Below, in pieces: positions 52,131 to 59,957 of a stretch of DNA of 64,000 nt. The translations under genes and the position numbers were made by a program. A model generated the notes under the pieces. It searched no databases and was not told the DNA's origin. It worked only from the letters and a program-made list of their open reading frames with translations. Position 1 is the first letter of the stretch. The number at the start of each line of letters is the position of its first letter. This DNA is from Flavobacterium reichenbachii (GTDB lineage Bacteria; Bacteroidota; Bacteroidia; Flavobacteriales; Flavobacteriaceae): positions 168,066 to 232,065 of the forward strand of contig NZ_MUHF01000001.1 of NCBI RefSeq assembly GCF_002217435.1, given 5' to 3'.

Positions 52131-53453
52131 ATGGATATTAAAAGAGTAGCAATAGATGCTGTGAATGAAACGATTGTTTTGAACGTTGTTCACATGGATT
52201 ATAAAGGTCAAGTAGCAAAAAGAATAAACGAAAAAATGCCATTGGCAACCGTAAAAGGTTTTAGAAAAGGTCAAGTACCTAAAGATCTTGTTGAAAAACA
52301 ATACGGAAAAGCTATTAAGCAGGAAGAAGTTAAAAAAGTAGTTGATTTGGCTTTAGAGCGTTTTGTTCAATCTGAAAGATTAAATCTTTTAGGAACTCCT
52401 CTTGCTAAAGAAAACGAAAACTTTGATTGGGATGCTGAAGAACTAACTTTCGAATACGAAATTGGTTTGGTTCCTAACTTTGAAATTGATTTAGAAGCAA
52501 AAAACAATATCGTAAAATATATCGTTACTGCCGATGATAAATTAATCGACGGACAAGTAGAGCGTATCCAAAAACAATTCGGAACAGCAATTCCTCAAGA
52601 TAAAGTTGAAGCTGATTCAGATTTAACTGGAACTTTCACAAACGAAGAAAAAGGAATCAACAATACGACTACAATTTCTGTAACTGCATTTAACAAAGCT
52701 GCCGGAGATAAATTCATCGGTAAAAAAGTTGGAGATGTTGTGGCGGTAAGTACAAAAGGTTTATTTGAAGACGATCACCAATTAATGGATTATCTTAAAG
52801 TTGGTCATGATGACGTTCATGGTTTAGATATCGAAGTAAACTTTACAATCGAAGCTATCAATGGAGCTGAATTGGCAGAATTAAACCAAGATTTATTTGA
52901 TAAACTTTTTGGTGAAGGAAAAGTAGCTTCTTTAGAAGATTTAAAAGCTAAAATTAAAGAAGATGCTGAATCTCAATTTGCACAGCAAGCAGATCAAAAA
53001 TTATTGATGGACGTTCAGGATTTCCTTATCGAAAGCACAAAATTTGATTTACCATCAGAATTTCTTAAAAAATGGTTACAAACTGTTGGAGAGAAAAAAC
53101 TTTCTCCAGAGGAAGCAGAAGTTGAATACGCAAGATCTGAAAAAGGTTTACGTTTTCAATTGATTGAAGGAAAAGCAATGGCTCAAAGTAATATCCAAAT
53201 TACATTTGATGATTTGAAAGCTTTTACAACAAACGCTATCAAACAACAAATGGCTCAATTTGGACAAACAAACCCAACTGACGAAGAAGTTCAAGGAATT
53301 GTGGCTAGAGTTTTATCTAACCAAGAAGAAGTGAAAAGACTTTCTGAGCAAGTTGTAGCAGCTAAATTGTTAGATTTATTCAAAGAAAAAGCAAATCCAA
53401 CAACTAAAGAAGTTACTTACGAAGAATTTATTGCAGCTTCTTACGGAGAATAA
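52131..53453 (+). CDS. tig: Trigger factor
   Basis: A 440-residue ribosome-bound chaperone. The ribosome-contact signature is VKGFRKGQVPKDLVEKQYG (about 42-60). The middle region (about 150-235) is a diverged prolyl-isomerase-like domain, and the rest is the helical chaperone body. Bacteroidetes trigger factors have this shape. It precedes clpP and clpX, the common tig-clpP-clpX order, though separate promoters and repeats lie between. Confidence 0.95.
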   Translation: MDIKRVAIDAVNETIVLNVVHMDYKGQVAKRINEKMPLATVKGFRKGQVPKDLVEKQYGKAIKQEEVKKVVDLALERFVQSERLNLLGTPLAKENENFDWDAEELTFEYEIGLVPNFEIDLEAKNNIVKYIVTADDKLIDGQVERIQKQFGTAIPQDKVEADSDLTGTFTNEEKGINNTTTISVTAFNKAAGDKFIGKKVGDVVAVSTKGLFEDDHQLMDYLKVGHDDVHGLDIEVNFTIEAINGAELAELNQDLFDKLFGEGKVASLEDLKAKIKEDAESQFAQQADQKLLMDVQDFLIESTKFDLPSEFLKKWLQTVGEKKLSPEEAEVEYARSEKGLRFQLIEGKAMAQSNIQITFDDLKAFTTNAIKQQMAQFGQTNPTDEEVQGIVARVLSNQEEVKRLSEQVVAAKLLDLFKEKANPTTKEVTYEEFIAASYGE

Positions 53454-53780
53454 ATTTTAGTCTAAAGTCAAAAGTTATAAAGTCAAAAGTTGACTAGAAT
53501 AGGGTGAAAGCTCTATTTTAAAATTTAAGATTTTATTACAGAAACTGAAAGATAAAAAAAGTTATATTTGAGCGTCAAAAAGATATTTTTGACGCTCTTT
53601 TTTGTTTCAAATTTTATTTTTGTTTCAAGTTTCAAGTTTTCGAACTTCAATAAACCTGAAACCTGAAACTTGAAACAAAAAAATAAGACAAATTGGCATC
53701 CTTTATAAAAAGGTATGAACTTTGTTTTATCCGATAAAGTCACTTTCAGACTTTAGACTTTCAAACTTTAAACTAAAAAT
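53454..53780. repeat. Intergenic repeat region between tig and clpP
   Basis: No gene is seen in these 327 bases. They hold two direct copies of a TAAAGTCAAAAGTT-like unit (about 53463-53492), a -7 box and terminator hairpin (53563-53603), an inverted repeat built of CTTGAAA-type units (arms 53618-53637 and 53661-53680, one mismatch), and a run of GACTTT-like units (about 53748-53774) just before clpP. Confidence 0.85.
53570..53603 (+). terminator. Terminator after tig
   Basis: Twelve-pair stem GAGCGTCAAAAA/TTTTTGACGCTC with loop GATA (53570-53597) followed by six T. A TATATTTG box (53563-53570) immediately precedes it and shares the first stem base. Confidence 0.88.
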
Positions 53781-54455
53781 ATGAACTACGGTAAAGAATT
53801 CAAAAAATTTGCTACAAAGCATCAAGGGGTAAACGCAATGTACTACGATAAAATCGTAGCTGCGATGAATCCAACCAATATGACTCCATACATTATAGAA
53901 GAACGTCAGTTGAATATTTCTCAATTAGATGTTTTTTCCAGATTAATGATGGACAGAATTATCTTTTTAGGAACAGGTATCGACGATCAAATCGCTAATA
54001 TTGTTCAGGCACAATTACTTTTCTTAGAAAGTGCTGATGCATCAAAAGACATTCAAATTTATCTAAATTCTCCTGGAGGAAGCGTTTATGCAGGATTAGG
54101 GATTTATGACACCATGCAGTACATCAAACCAGATGTAGCTACAATTTGTACTGGTATGGCAGCTTCTATGGGAGCAGTTTTATTATGTGCAGGTGCTGCA
54201 GGAAAACGTTCGGCTTTGCCACACTCAAGAGTAATGATTCACCAGCCGTCTGGAGGAGCACAAGGTGTTGCAACTGACATGGAAATCAACTTACGCGAAA
54301 TGTTGAAACTTAAAGACGAGTTGTACAACATTATTTCACAACATTCAGGACAATCTTTCGAAAGAGTTCATAAAGACAGTGAACGTGATTACTGGATGAA
54401 AGCAGACGAAGCTAAAGAATACGGAATGATTGATGAAGTTTTGAGAAGAAGCTAA
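53781..54455 (+). CDS. clpP: ATP-dependent Clp protease proteolytic subunit
   Basis: A 224-residue serine peptidase that forms the two-ring ClpP chamber. The catalytic serine is in TGMAASMGAVLL, the histidine in RVMIHQPSGG, and the acid in KDSERDYWM; YLNSPGGSVYAG is the family's substrate-strand motif. The N-terminal 30 residues are an extension compared with E. coli ClpP, probably a propeptide. It lies between tig and its ATPase partner clpX, and is bounded on both sides by repeats. Confidence 0.96.
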   Translation: MNYGKEFKKFATKHQGVNAMYYDKIVAAMNPTNMTPYIIEERQLNISQLDVFSRLMMDRIIFLGTGIDDQIANIVQAQLLFLESADASKDIQIYLNSPGGSVYAGLGIYDTMQYIKPDVATICTGMAASMGAVLLCAGAAGKRSALPHSRVMIHQPSGGAQGVATDMEINLREMLKLKDELYNIISQHSGQSFERVHKDSERDYWMKADEAKEYGMIDEVLRRS

Positions 54456-54502
54456 TTTTTTTTAAGGTTTAAAGTTACAAAGGGACTAAGGTTCTAAGAT
54501 TA

Positions 54503-54607
54503 ACTTGAAACTTGAAACAAAATTAAACTTGAAACAAAAAAATAAAAAGTTAAGAAGTTACTAAGTTTTTGAGGTTTTAATAGAAAGTCTCAGAAACTTA
54601 GTAACTT
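54503..54607. repeat. Repeat region between clpP and clpX
   Basis: CTTGAAA-type units (54503-54536), which repeat the 20-mer ACTTGAAACTTGAAACAAAA also present upstream of clpP, are followed by a 19-base inverted repeat (54555-54573 with 54589-54607, one mismatch). The right arm of that repeat contains most of the clpX promoter box. Confidence 0.85.
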
Positions 54608-54609
54608 TG
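54602..54609 (+). promoter_or_regulatory. -7 promoter box for clpX
   Basis: TAACTTTG (followed by C) fits TAnnTTTG and lies 19 bases before the clpX ATG. It is created by the right arm of the inverted repeat. Confidence 0.55.
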
Positions 54610-54628
54610 CAGCTTAACTAAATAAAGA

Positions 54629-55861
54629 ATGGCAAAAGTAGTATTAGAATGTTCGTTTTGTGGAAGAAAAAAGCCAGAAACTAATTTATTAATTGCGGGC
54701 ATAAATGCACATATCTGTGATAAGTGTATTGAGCAGGCACACGGAATAGTATTAGAAGAATTAAAATCAAGCGGAAGCGCAAAATTGGTTGGTGACTTAA
54801 TTTTAAAGAAACCAAAAGAAATCAGAGCTTTCTTAGATCAATATGTTATTGGTCAGGATCAGACCAAAAAAGTAATGTCAGTTGCGGTTTACAATCACTA
54901 CAAACGTTTAATGCAGCAGCAGTTAGACGATGAAGTAGAGATTGAAAAAAGTAACATCATAATGGTAGGGCAGACTGGAACGGGAAAAACATTGGTAGCA
55001 AAAACCATTGCAAAAATGTTAGATGTTCCGTTGGCGATAGTTGATGCAACTGTATTGACAGAAGCAGGTTATGTAGGAGAAGATGTCGAAAGTATTTTGA
55101 CACGTTTGTTACAAGCTGCGGATTATGATGTAACCAAAGCAGAAAGAGGAATCGTTTTTATTGACGAAATAGATAAAATCGCCCGTAAGAGTGATAATCC
55201 ATCAATAACGCGTGATGTTTCTGGAGAAGGTGTGCAACAAGCATTATTGAAATTGCTGGAAGGAACTGTTGTTAACGTACCGCCTAAAGGAGGTCGTAAA
55301 CACCCTGACCAGAAATTTGTTGAGGTAAATACGCAAAACATCTTGTTTATTGCAGGAGGTGCTTTTGATGGAGTAGAACGTATTATTTCTAAACGTTTAA
55401 ACCGTCAGGCAGTGGGGTACTCCACTTCTAAGAATGCAGATAATATAGATAAAGATAATTTACTTCAGTATATCATTCCAAAAGATATTAAAGATTTTGG
55501 TTTGATTCCAGAAATTATTGGTCGTCTGCCAGTTCTTACACACATGGATCCTCTAGACAGAGAAACTTTGCGTGCAATTTTAACACAGCCTAAAAATGCA
55601 TTAGTAAAACAATATCAAAAATTATTTTTAATGGATGAAGTTGAATTTACTATTACAGACGAAGCTTTGGATTTTATTGTTGATAAAGCATTAGAATACA
55701 AATTAGGTGCTCGTGGATTGCGTTCGCTATGTGAAGCAATTCTAACAGATGCGATGTACGAATTACCAAGTTCTGATGATAAAGTATTGAGTATCGATAA
55801 AGAATACGCAGAACACACACTAAACAAAAATTTATTGAAGCGAATGGAAATTGCTTCTTAA
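54629..55861 (+). CDS. clpX: ATP-dependent Clp protease ATP-binding subunit ClpX
   Basis: A 410-residue AAA+ unfoldase that feeds ClpP. The N-terminal four-cysteine zinc domain is CSFCGRK...HICDKC (about 8-34). Walker A is GQTGTGKT, Walker [12 protein letters not shown], the pore loop [12 protein letters not shown], and the arginine-rich sensor region [13 protein letters not shown]. It is of normal length. A strong terminator follows. Confidence 0.97.
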   Translation: MAKVVLECSFCGRKKPETNLLIAGINAHICDKCIEQAHGIVLEELKSSGSAKLVGDLILKKPKEIRAFLDQYVIGQDQTKKVMSVAVYNHYKRLMQQQLDDEVEIEKSNIIMVGQTGTGKTLVAKTIAKMLDVPLAIVDATVLTEAGYVGEDVESILTRLLQAADYDVTKAERGIVFIDEIDKIARKSDNPSITRDVSGEGVQQALLKLLEGTVVNVPPKGGRKHPDQKFVEVNTQNILFIAGGAFDGVERIISKRLNRQAVGYSTSKNADNIDKDNLLQYIIPKDIKDFGLIPEIIGRLPVLTHMDPLDRETLRAILTQPKNALVKQYQKLFLMDEVEFTITDEALDFIVDKALEYKLGARGLRSLCEAILTDAMYELPSSDDKVLSIDKEYAEHTLNKNLLKRMEIAS

Positions 55862-55908
55862 ATATTGAAATAACTTAGTCAAAGTTTAAATTTTGACAAA
55901 AGAATTTT

Positions 55909-55937
55909 AAAACCTGTTCATTTTTTGAACAGGTTTT
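55909..55937 (+). terminator. Terminator after clpX
   Basis: Stem AACCTGTTC/GAACAGGTT with a 7-base loop, followed by a T run. Confidence 0.9.
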
Positions 55938-55980
55938 TTTTATATTTTATGTAATATTTTTCTTTCTTTATATAAAAGGA

Positions 55981-55988
55981 TATATTTG
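55981..55988 (+). promoter_or_regulatory. -7 promoter box for the unrecognised gene at 56013
   Basis: TATATTTG fits TAnnTTTG and lies 24 bases before the ATG. No TTG at normal spacing was found. Confidence 0.5.
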
Positions 55989-56012
55989 TGGTTAAATTAT
56001 TTCTGATAAAAT

Positions 56013-56612
56013 ATGATAACCGAAGTCTTAAAAAAATTAGCCTATTTATATTATCCTAAAAATATATGTCCTTGGAATCAAAAGGAGCAATATTTAGAAA
56101 CTGAGGAGTATAAAAGATTGAAAGGGCTAATAGAACATTTTGATTCTGATAATAATCAAAAAATGCGAGATACTATTAAAGCAGAATTTGACAAAGATCC
56201 AGTTTTAAAGGATTTTGAGGATTTTTCCAGACTAGATTGGCAAGATAGATGTTATACATTTTTTCTGAATGTCATTGAGAATGGAGAGTTATGTTCTATA
56301 ACTTTATATTTGAGTGTTTTAGTTCCTTATTATGTAATTGATATTATAATTCATAAAAAACAAATAGTTATTTCAAAATCTAGAATTGAAGAATTGCAAA
56401 GTGAAAAATTAGATTCGCGAAAAATTAAAGATTTGGTTTTAGAGGTGGAGGATATAGTTGAAAAGAAGCTGTTGTATTCGAAATTTCCTAAAGAAATATT
56501 AAATAATAAATTTGAGGACATTAGTTTTCAAGATTCCTATTTAGGTGAATTTAAAATGTTTAATGCTTTTTTTAATAATCAATTTATTCATAGAGTTGGA
56601 CATGGTAATTAA
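56013..56612 (+). CDS. Unrecognised 199-residue protein
   Basis: I do not recognise this family. The protein is soluble, without signal peptide; an N-terminal helix with LYYPKNICPWN, then charged helices, a hydrophobic stretch (SITLYLSVLVPYYVIDIIIH, about residues 97-116) and a charged helical C-terminal half. AT content is higher than in the neighbouring clpX gene. It has its own -7 box, and its end overlaps the start of the L,D-transpeptidase-like gene by 11 bases, so the two are translated together. Its size and position resemble small cytosolic immunity or regulatory proteins, but there is no direct support for that. Confidence 0.65.
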   Translation: MITEVLKKLAYLYYPKNICPWNQKEQYLETEEYKRLKGLIEHFDSDNNQKMRDTIKAEFDKDPVLKDFEDFSRLDWQDRCYTFFLNVIENGELCSITLYLSVLVPYYVIDIIIHKKQIVISKSRIEELQSEKLDSRKIKDLVLEVEDIVEKKLLYSKFPKEILNNKFEDISFQDSYLGEFKMFNAFFNNQFIHRVGHGN

Positions 56613-57255
56613 GAATTATTTACTCCTGATTTGTGTTTTTGGATTTTCTTTTAATAAAGAAAATAAACCAACAATGGTTTCTGAAAATAAACATAAAAGC
56701 AAAATAATTTCATTAGAAAAACCTAGAATTGAAATCAATTACGGTAATTACTATAAAGAAGCAGAACAATTTTGCAATAGAAATAACCTGAATCAGAATA
56801 AATTTATCCTGATTGATCTTGGATTGCATTCTGGTTATAAAAGATTTTTTATTTACGATTTTAAAAAGATAGCAGTCTCAAATTCTTATATGGTAAGTCA
56901 TGGATGCGGTGCTAATAATTGGGGAGGAACTGCCTCAAAAGATAAGGTGGAGATAAGTAACGAATTTGATTCGCATTGTTCTTCTCTGGGTAAATACGTG
57001 ATTTTGGATCGCGGGGTAAGTCAGTGGGGAATAAAAGTCAATTATATTTTGCAGGGAAAAGAAAAATCCAATTCAAATGCGCGAAGCCGTGCTGTAGTTT
57101 TACATTCTTGGGAAGCTGTTCCAGACAACGAAGTCTATCCACGCGGAACACCAGAAGGCTGGGGCTGTCCTGCTGTTTCCAACGAAAGCATGAAAGAAAT
57201 TGATGAACTTTTAAAAACAAATAAAAAAGTCCTGATGTGGATTATTAAATCATAA
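56602..57255 (+). CDS. Murein L,D-transpeptidase catalytic-domain protein
   Basis: A 217-residue exported protein with signal sequence (MVIKNYLLLICVFGFSF). The body matches the YkuD_2/L,D-transpeptidase catalytic family: YMVSHGCGANNWGG, then VVLHSWEAVPDN, and the probable catalytic cysteine in GTPEGWGCPAVSNES. Such enzymes form or edit peptidoglycan cross-links in the periplasm; the YkuD_2 group's exact reaction is less well known. I chose the ATG at 56602, which begins a signal peptide, over one at 56545 that lies well inside the preceding gene. Confidence 0.85.
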   Translation: MVIKNYLLLICVFGFSFNKENKPTMVSENKHKSKIISLEKPRIEINYGNYYKEAEQFCNRNNLNQNKFILIDLGLHSGYKRFFIYDFKKIAVSNSYMVSHGCGANNWGGTASKDKVEISNEFDSHCSSLGKYVILDRGVSQWGIKVNYILQGKEKSNSNARSRAVVLHSWEAVPDNEVYPRGTPEGWGCPAVSNESMKEIDELLKTNKKVLMWIIKS

Positions 57256-57306
57256 AGACTTTAAGAATCTCGAAATTTCTTTCTTGTAAAAATGAAATTT
57301 CTGGTT

Positions 57307-57375
57307 TAGCCCTGATCGAAACGGCATCCTTTTGCTCTGGAGTTTAGAGCAAAAGATATAGTGTAGAGCAGGACC
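57307..57375 (+). repeat. Structured intergenic element, copy 1
   Basis: A 69-base element between convergent genes. A ten-pair hairpin CTTTTGCTCT/AGAGCAAAAG (57329-57338, 57346-57355) is enclosed by an outer helix CCTG/CAGG (57311-57314 with 57369-57372). A related copy lies on the minus strand at 61911-61983 with the same frame (GAT-GAA-GG-TCCTTTT, then AAAAGAT and GAC) but different stem sequences. It may be a structured RNA or a mobile repeat; possibly the flavo-1 RNA motif, which I cannot verify. Confidence 0.7.
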
Positions 57376-57413
57376 AAACGTCTTTTGAAAACAAAACTTC
57401 TGCTTCTCAAAAA

Positions 57414-58382
57414 TCACTGAACCCTAAATTTCTCTCTATATTCAATAGGTTTCATGCCTACCATTTTATAAAATACTTTTCTAAAAGCTTTTGGGTCATT
57501 ATAACCCGTTTTTTCGATAATTTCAGATATAGAAAGCTGGGTTTGTTCAAGATACTTTTTAGAGCTTTCGACTCTAATATTTTGCAGATATTCAATTGGC
57601 GGGATTCCGGTAACTTGTTTAAAACGGCGTGTCATATTTCTGGCACTTGTTGGAATGTCTTTTGTTATTTCTTCCAGCTTTTCGATAGAATGGTATTGAC
57701 TTTCTATTTTTTGCTGCAGCATCGCAACCAAAGTATCATTGTGTAAATGATTTGGTCTAAAGGTGCTGAAATAACTTTGTTTGTATCGGTTTAAATCAAT
57801 AGAGAAAATCTTTGCAATCTGAACTGCAATTTCGTTGCCGCAATATTTCTGCACCAATAAAATCAATAAATGAAATGTTGAGGTCGATCCGCCACTGGTG
57901 TATAAACTGCCATCGGCGGTTAAAGTTTCTTCGGCTTTTAATTTTACCATCGGAAAAGCTTTTGTAAAAGCACTGCACGCGTCAACATGTGTTGTTGCCA
58001 GTTTTTCGTTTAATAAACCAGATGCAGCAAATAAAAAAGCACCGGTACAAAAACTAGCCAATTCGGCTCCGTCACGATGTTGTTTTTGCAGCCACGGAAT
58101 AAAATTTTTATTCTTCGCGATCATTTCGCTCATATTATCTGTCGTAAAAGCGGGAATTAAGATCAGATCTAATGCGATATCAGAATCCTGAATTGCATTA
58201 ATTTTATAACCCAAAGAAACTTCCTGGCTTAATTGTTCTGCCGATTGAAAAAGCATTATTTTAAATGTTTCCTCAGTTGTTGGCGACAGTTTATTTGCCG
58301 TTTCAAAAACTTCCAAAATAGCCGCTACGCTTAATAATTTATAGTCGTAAGGTATTATCAATCCTATTTTTTTGCTCATCAT
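57414..58382 (-). CDS. GlxA-type transcriptional regulator (DJ-1/PfpI-like plus AraC)
   Basis: A 322-residue regulator. Residues about 1-190 are a DJ-1/PfpI-like domain (GLIIPYDYKLLSVAAILEVF; ELASFCTGAFLFAASGLLN with a nucleophile-type cysteine). Residues about 220-322 form an AraC helix-turn-helix pair (ITKDIPTSARNMTRRFKQVT and EIIEKTGYNDPKAFRKVFYK). It is divergent from the SRPBCC/VOC gene run starting at 58548, which is its most likely target. The ligand is unknown. Confidence 0.92.
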   Translation of the reverse strand: MMSKKIGLIIPYDYKLLSVAAILEVFETANKLSPTTEETFKIMLFQSAEQLSQEVSLGYKINAIQDSDIALDLILIPAFTTDNMSEMIAKNKNFIPWLQKQHRDGAELASFCTGAFLFAASGLLNEKLATTHVDACSAFTKAFPMVKLKAEETLTADGSLYTSGGSTSTFHLLILLVQKYCGNEIAVQIAKIFSIDLNRYKQSYFSTFRPNHLHNDTLVAMLQQKIESQYHSIEKLEEITKDIPTSARNMTRRFKQVTGIPPIEYLQNIRVESSKKYLEQTQLSISEIIEKTGYNDPKAFRKVFYKMVGMKPIEYREKFRVQ

Positions 58383-58484
58383 TTGTGGTGTTTGGAAAAG
58401 TTAACTTGATGTAAAAATAAACAATTTGTCTTAAATGCCCCTAAAGTTGACTTTTATTGACATTATCAAATAGTCTTAATGTTT

Positions 58485-58492
58485 TAAATTTG
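58485..58492 (+). promoter_or_regulatory. -7 promoter box for the SRPBCC/VOC gene run
   Basis: TAAATTTG (followed by C) fits TAnnTTTG; a TTG lies 25 bases upstream (58457-58459). A second box, TATTTTTG, is at 58499-58506. Either could serve the genes from 58548 onwards; both lie in the 165-base region shared with the divergent regulator. Confidence 0.5.
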
Positions 58493-58547
58493 CTTTAATA
58501 TTTTTGTAATTTTATAAAAAAGGAAGTATAATTTTAATAATTTTATA

Positions 58548-58952
58548 ATGATAACATTAAAAAATACAATTAATGCATCGCTTGACAAAGTATGGGATTT
58601 TTGGAGTAAGCCCGAACATATTACAAAATGGGCTTTTGCCTCTCCAGACTGGTACGCACCTTATGCAGAAAATGATTTGAGAGAAGGCGGTAAATTCTCT
58701 ACAACAATGTCGGCAAAAGACGGCAGTATGAGTTTTGATTTTTTGGGAGAGTATACTTTGGTAAAACAAGATCAAGCCATCAATTATGTAATGGGCGACG
58801 GAAGAAAAGCCGTGATTACATTTACAGAAACTCCAGAAGGAGTAGAAATAATAGAAAGTTTTGATCCTGAAACAGAAAATCCCGAAGAAATGCAGCGTGG
58901 AGGATGGCAGGCAATATTGGATAATTTCAAGAATTACGTTGAATCTAATTAG
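58548..58952 (+). CDS. SRPBCC-domain protein (AHSA1-like)
   Basis: A 134-residue START/SRPBCC-fold protein of the Activator of Hsp90 ATPase homologue 1-like group: N-terminal INASLDKVWDFWSKPEHITKW, then FSTTMSAKDGSMSFDFLGEY, and the C-terminal helix RGGWQAILDNFKNYVES. Such proteins bind hydrophobic ligands; in bacteria they often travel with regulators and glyoxalase-like proteins, as here. The substrate is unknown. Confidence 0.88.
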   Translation: MITLKNTINASLDKVWDFWSKPEHITKWAFASPDWYAPYAENDLREGGKFSTTMSAKDGSMSFDFLGEYTLVKQDQAINYVMGDGRKAVITFTETPEGVEIIESFDPETENPEEMQRGGWQAILDNFKNYVESN

Positions 58953-59019
58953 GTTCAAAACTTGAAAAAAACTTATCATTTATAGGATTTAAAAAATATC
59001 TAACACAAAAAATAAAAAA

Positions 59020-59427
59020 ATGACAAAACAAATTTGGTTAAATCTGCCTGTAAAAGATGTGGCAAAAGCAAAGGAATTTTTCTGGAAAATTGGTTTCTCG
59101 TTTAATGAACAGCATGACACGCCGAGTTCTACCTGTATGGTTGTGGGCGAAAATCATTTTGTAGTGATGTTATTTAAAGAATCTCTTTTCTCTGATTTTT
59201 CTCAAAACAATATTACAGATACACAATTAAGTTCTGAAGTCCTGATTTCTATAGATGCCGAGAGCAAAGAAGAAGTCGATGAGCTTGCCAAAAAAGTTAA
59301 AGAAGCCGGAGGAAAAATTTTTGCTGATCCGGCAGAAAGTCAGGGCTGGATGTATGGTTTTGGTTTTGCCGATTTAGACGGTCACAGATGGAATGTTTTG
59401 TACATGGATTTTAGTAAATTATCGTAA
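59020..59427 (+). CDS. VOC-family (glyoxalase/bleomycin-resistance-like) protein
   Basis: A 135-residue protein of the vicinal-oxygen-chelate fold: two beta-alpha-beta-beta-beta modules (LNLPVKDVAKAKEFFWKIGF and KEAGGKIFADPAESQGWMYGF-type halves) ending DLDGHRWNVLYMD. The exact reaction cannot be given from sequence. It is part of the run SRPBCC-VOC-SRPBCC-VOC and is followed 2 bases later by the frameshifted SRPBCC gene. Confidence 0.88.
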   Translation: MTKQIWLNLPVKDVAKAKEFFWKIGFSFNEQHDTPSSTCMVVGENHFVVMLFKESLFSDFSQNNITDTQLSSEVLISIDAESKEEVDELAKKVKEAGGKIFADPAESQGWMYGFGFADLDGHRWNVLYMDFSKLS

Positions 59428-59429
59428 TT

Positions 59430-59866
59430 ATGGAAACATTAGAATTTAAAATTAGAATCAAAGCTCCGGCAGAAAAGTATGGTCGGTTTTATGGAATGAT
59501 GAAACCTACAGAAAATGGGCAGGAGTTTTTTATGAAGGATCATATGCCGTAAGTGACTGGGAAGAAGGCGGAAAAGTACACTTTCTAGGTCCTGATGGCG
59601 GAGGAATGAGCAGTATAATTGAGAAAAAAATTCCAAATGAGTACATAGCTTTTAAACATTTGGGAGAAGTAAAAGATTTTAAAGAACTGCCTATCAATGA
59701 AGAAGCAAAAGAATGGAGCGGAGCAATGGAAATTTATCGATTAACTCCCGATGATGAGTTTATAGATCTTGTAGTTCAGGTTGATGTAGTCGAAAAATTT
59801 ATTGATTATTTCAAGGGCGCTTTTCCTAAAGGGCTGGAAATAGTAAAACAACTTTCAGAGAATTAA
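59430..59866 (+). pseudogene. SRPBCC-domain gene with a one-base frameshift
   Basis: The ATG at 59430 begins METLEFKIRIKAPAEK, a normal SRPBCC N-terminus. After the AAG codon ending at 59477 the frame shifts: inserting one base (expected G before TATGG at 59478) would restore WSVLWNDETYRKW and GSYAVSDWEEGGKVHFLG and join the downstream open frame to its stop at 59866. As it stands, translation from the ATG ends at a TAA at 59550 after 40 residues, and an ATG at 59606 opens an 86-residue fragment. It is a recent pseudogene or a sequencing error. The intact protein would have about 145 residues. Confidence 0.9.
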
Positions 59867-59868
59867 GG

Positions 59869-59910
59869 GTGAAGAGGAAAGAGTGAAGAGGAAAGAGGAA
59901 AGAGAATAGA
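59869..59910 (+). repeat. Purine-rich tandem repeat
   Basis: Two exact 14-base units GTGAAGAGGAAAGA (59869-59882, 59883-59896), then a 7-base half unit and a diverged one, lie between the frameshifted gene and the next VOC gene. The 7-base period resembles that of other intergenic repeats in the window. Confidence 0.9.
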
Positions 59911-59957
59911 TTATAGATTTAAGTTTTTATAAAACAACAAACAAAATAAAGAACATT

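Noticed and set aside
58557..58979. 140-residue minus-strand frame opposite the SRPBCC gene
   Set aside because: The plus-strand frame is a clear SRPBCC protein; the minus frame is its shadow.
59869..59910. Purine-rich direct repeats as a CRISPR array
   Set aside because: The units are 14 and 7 bases with no spacers, and no cas genes are nearby.
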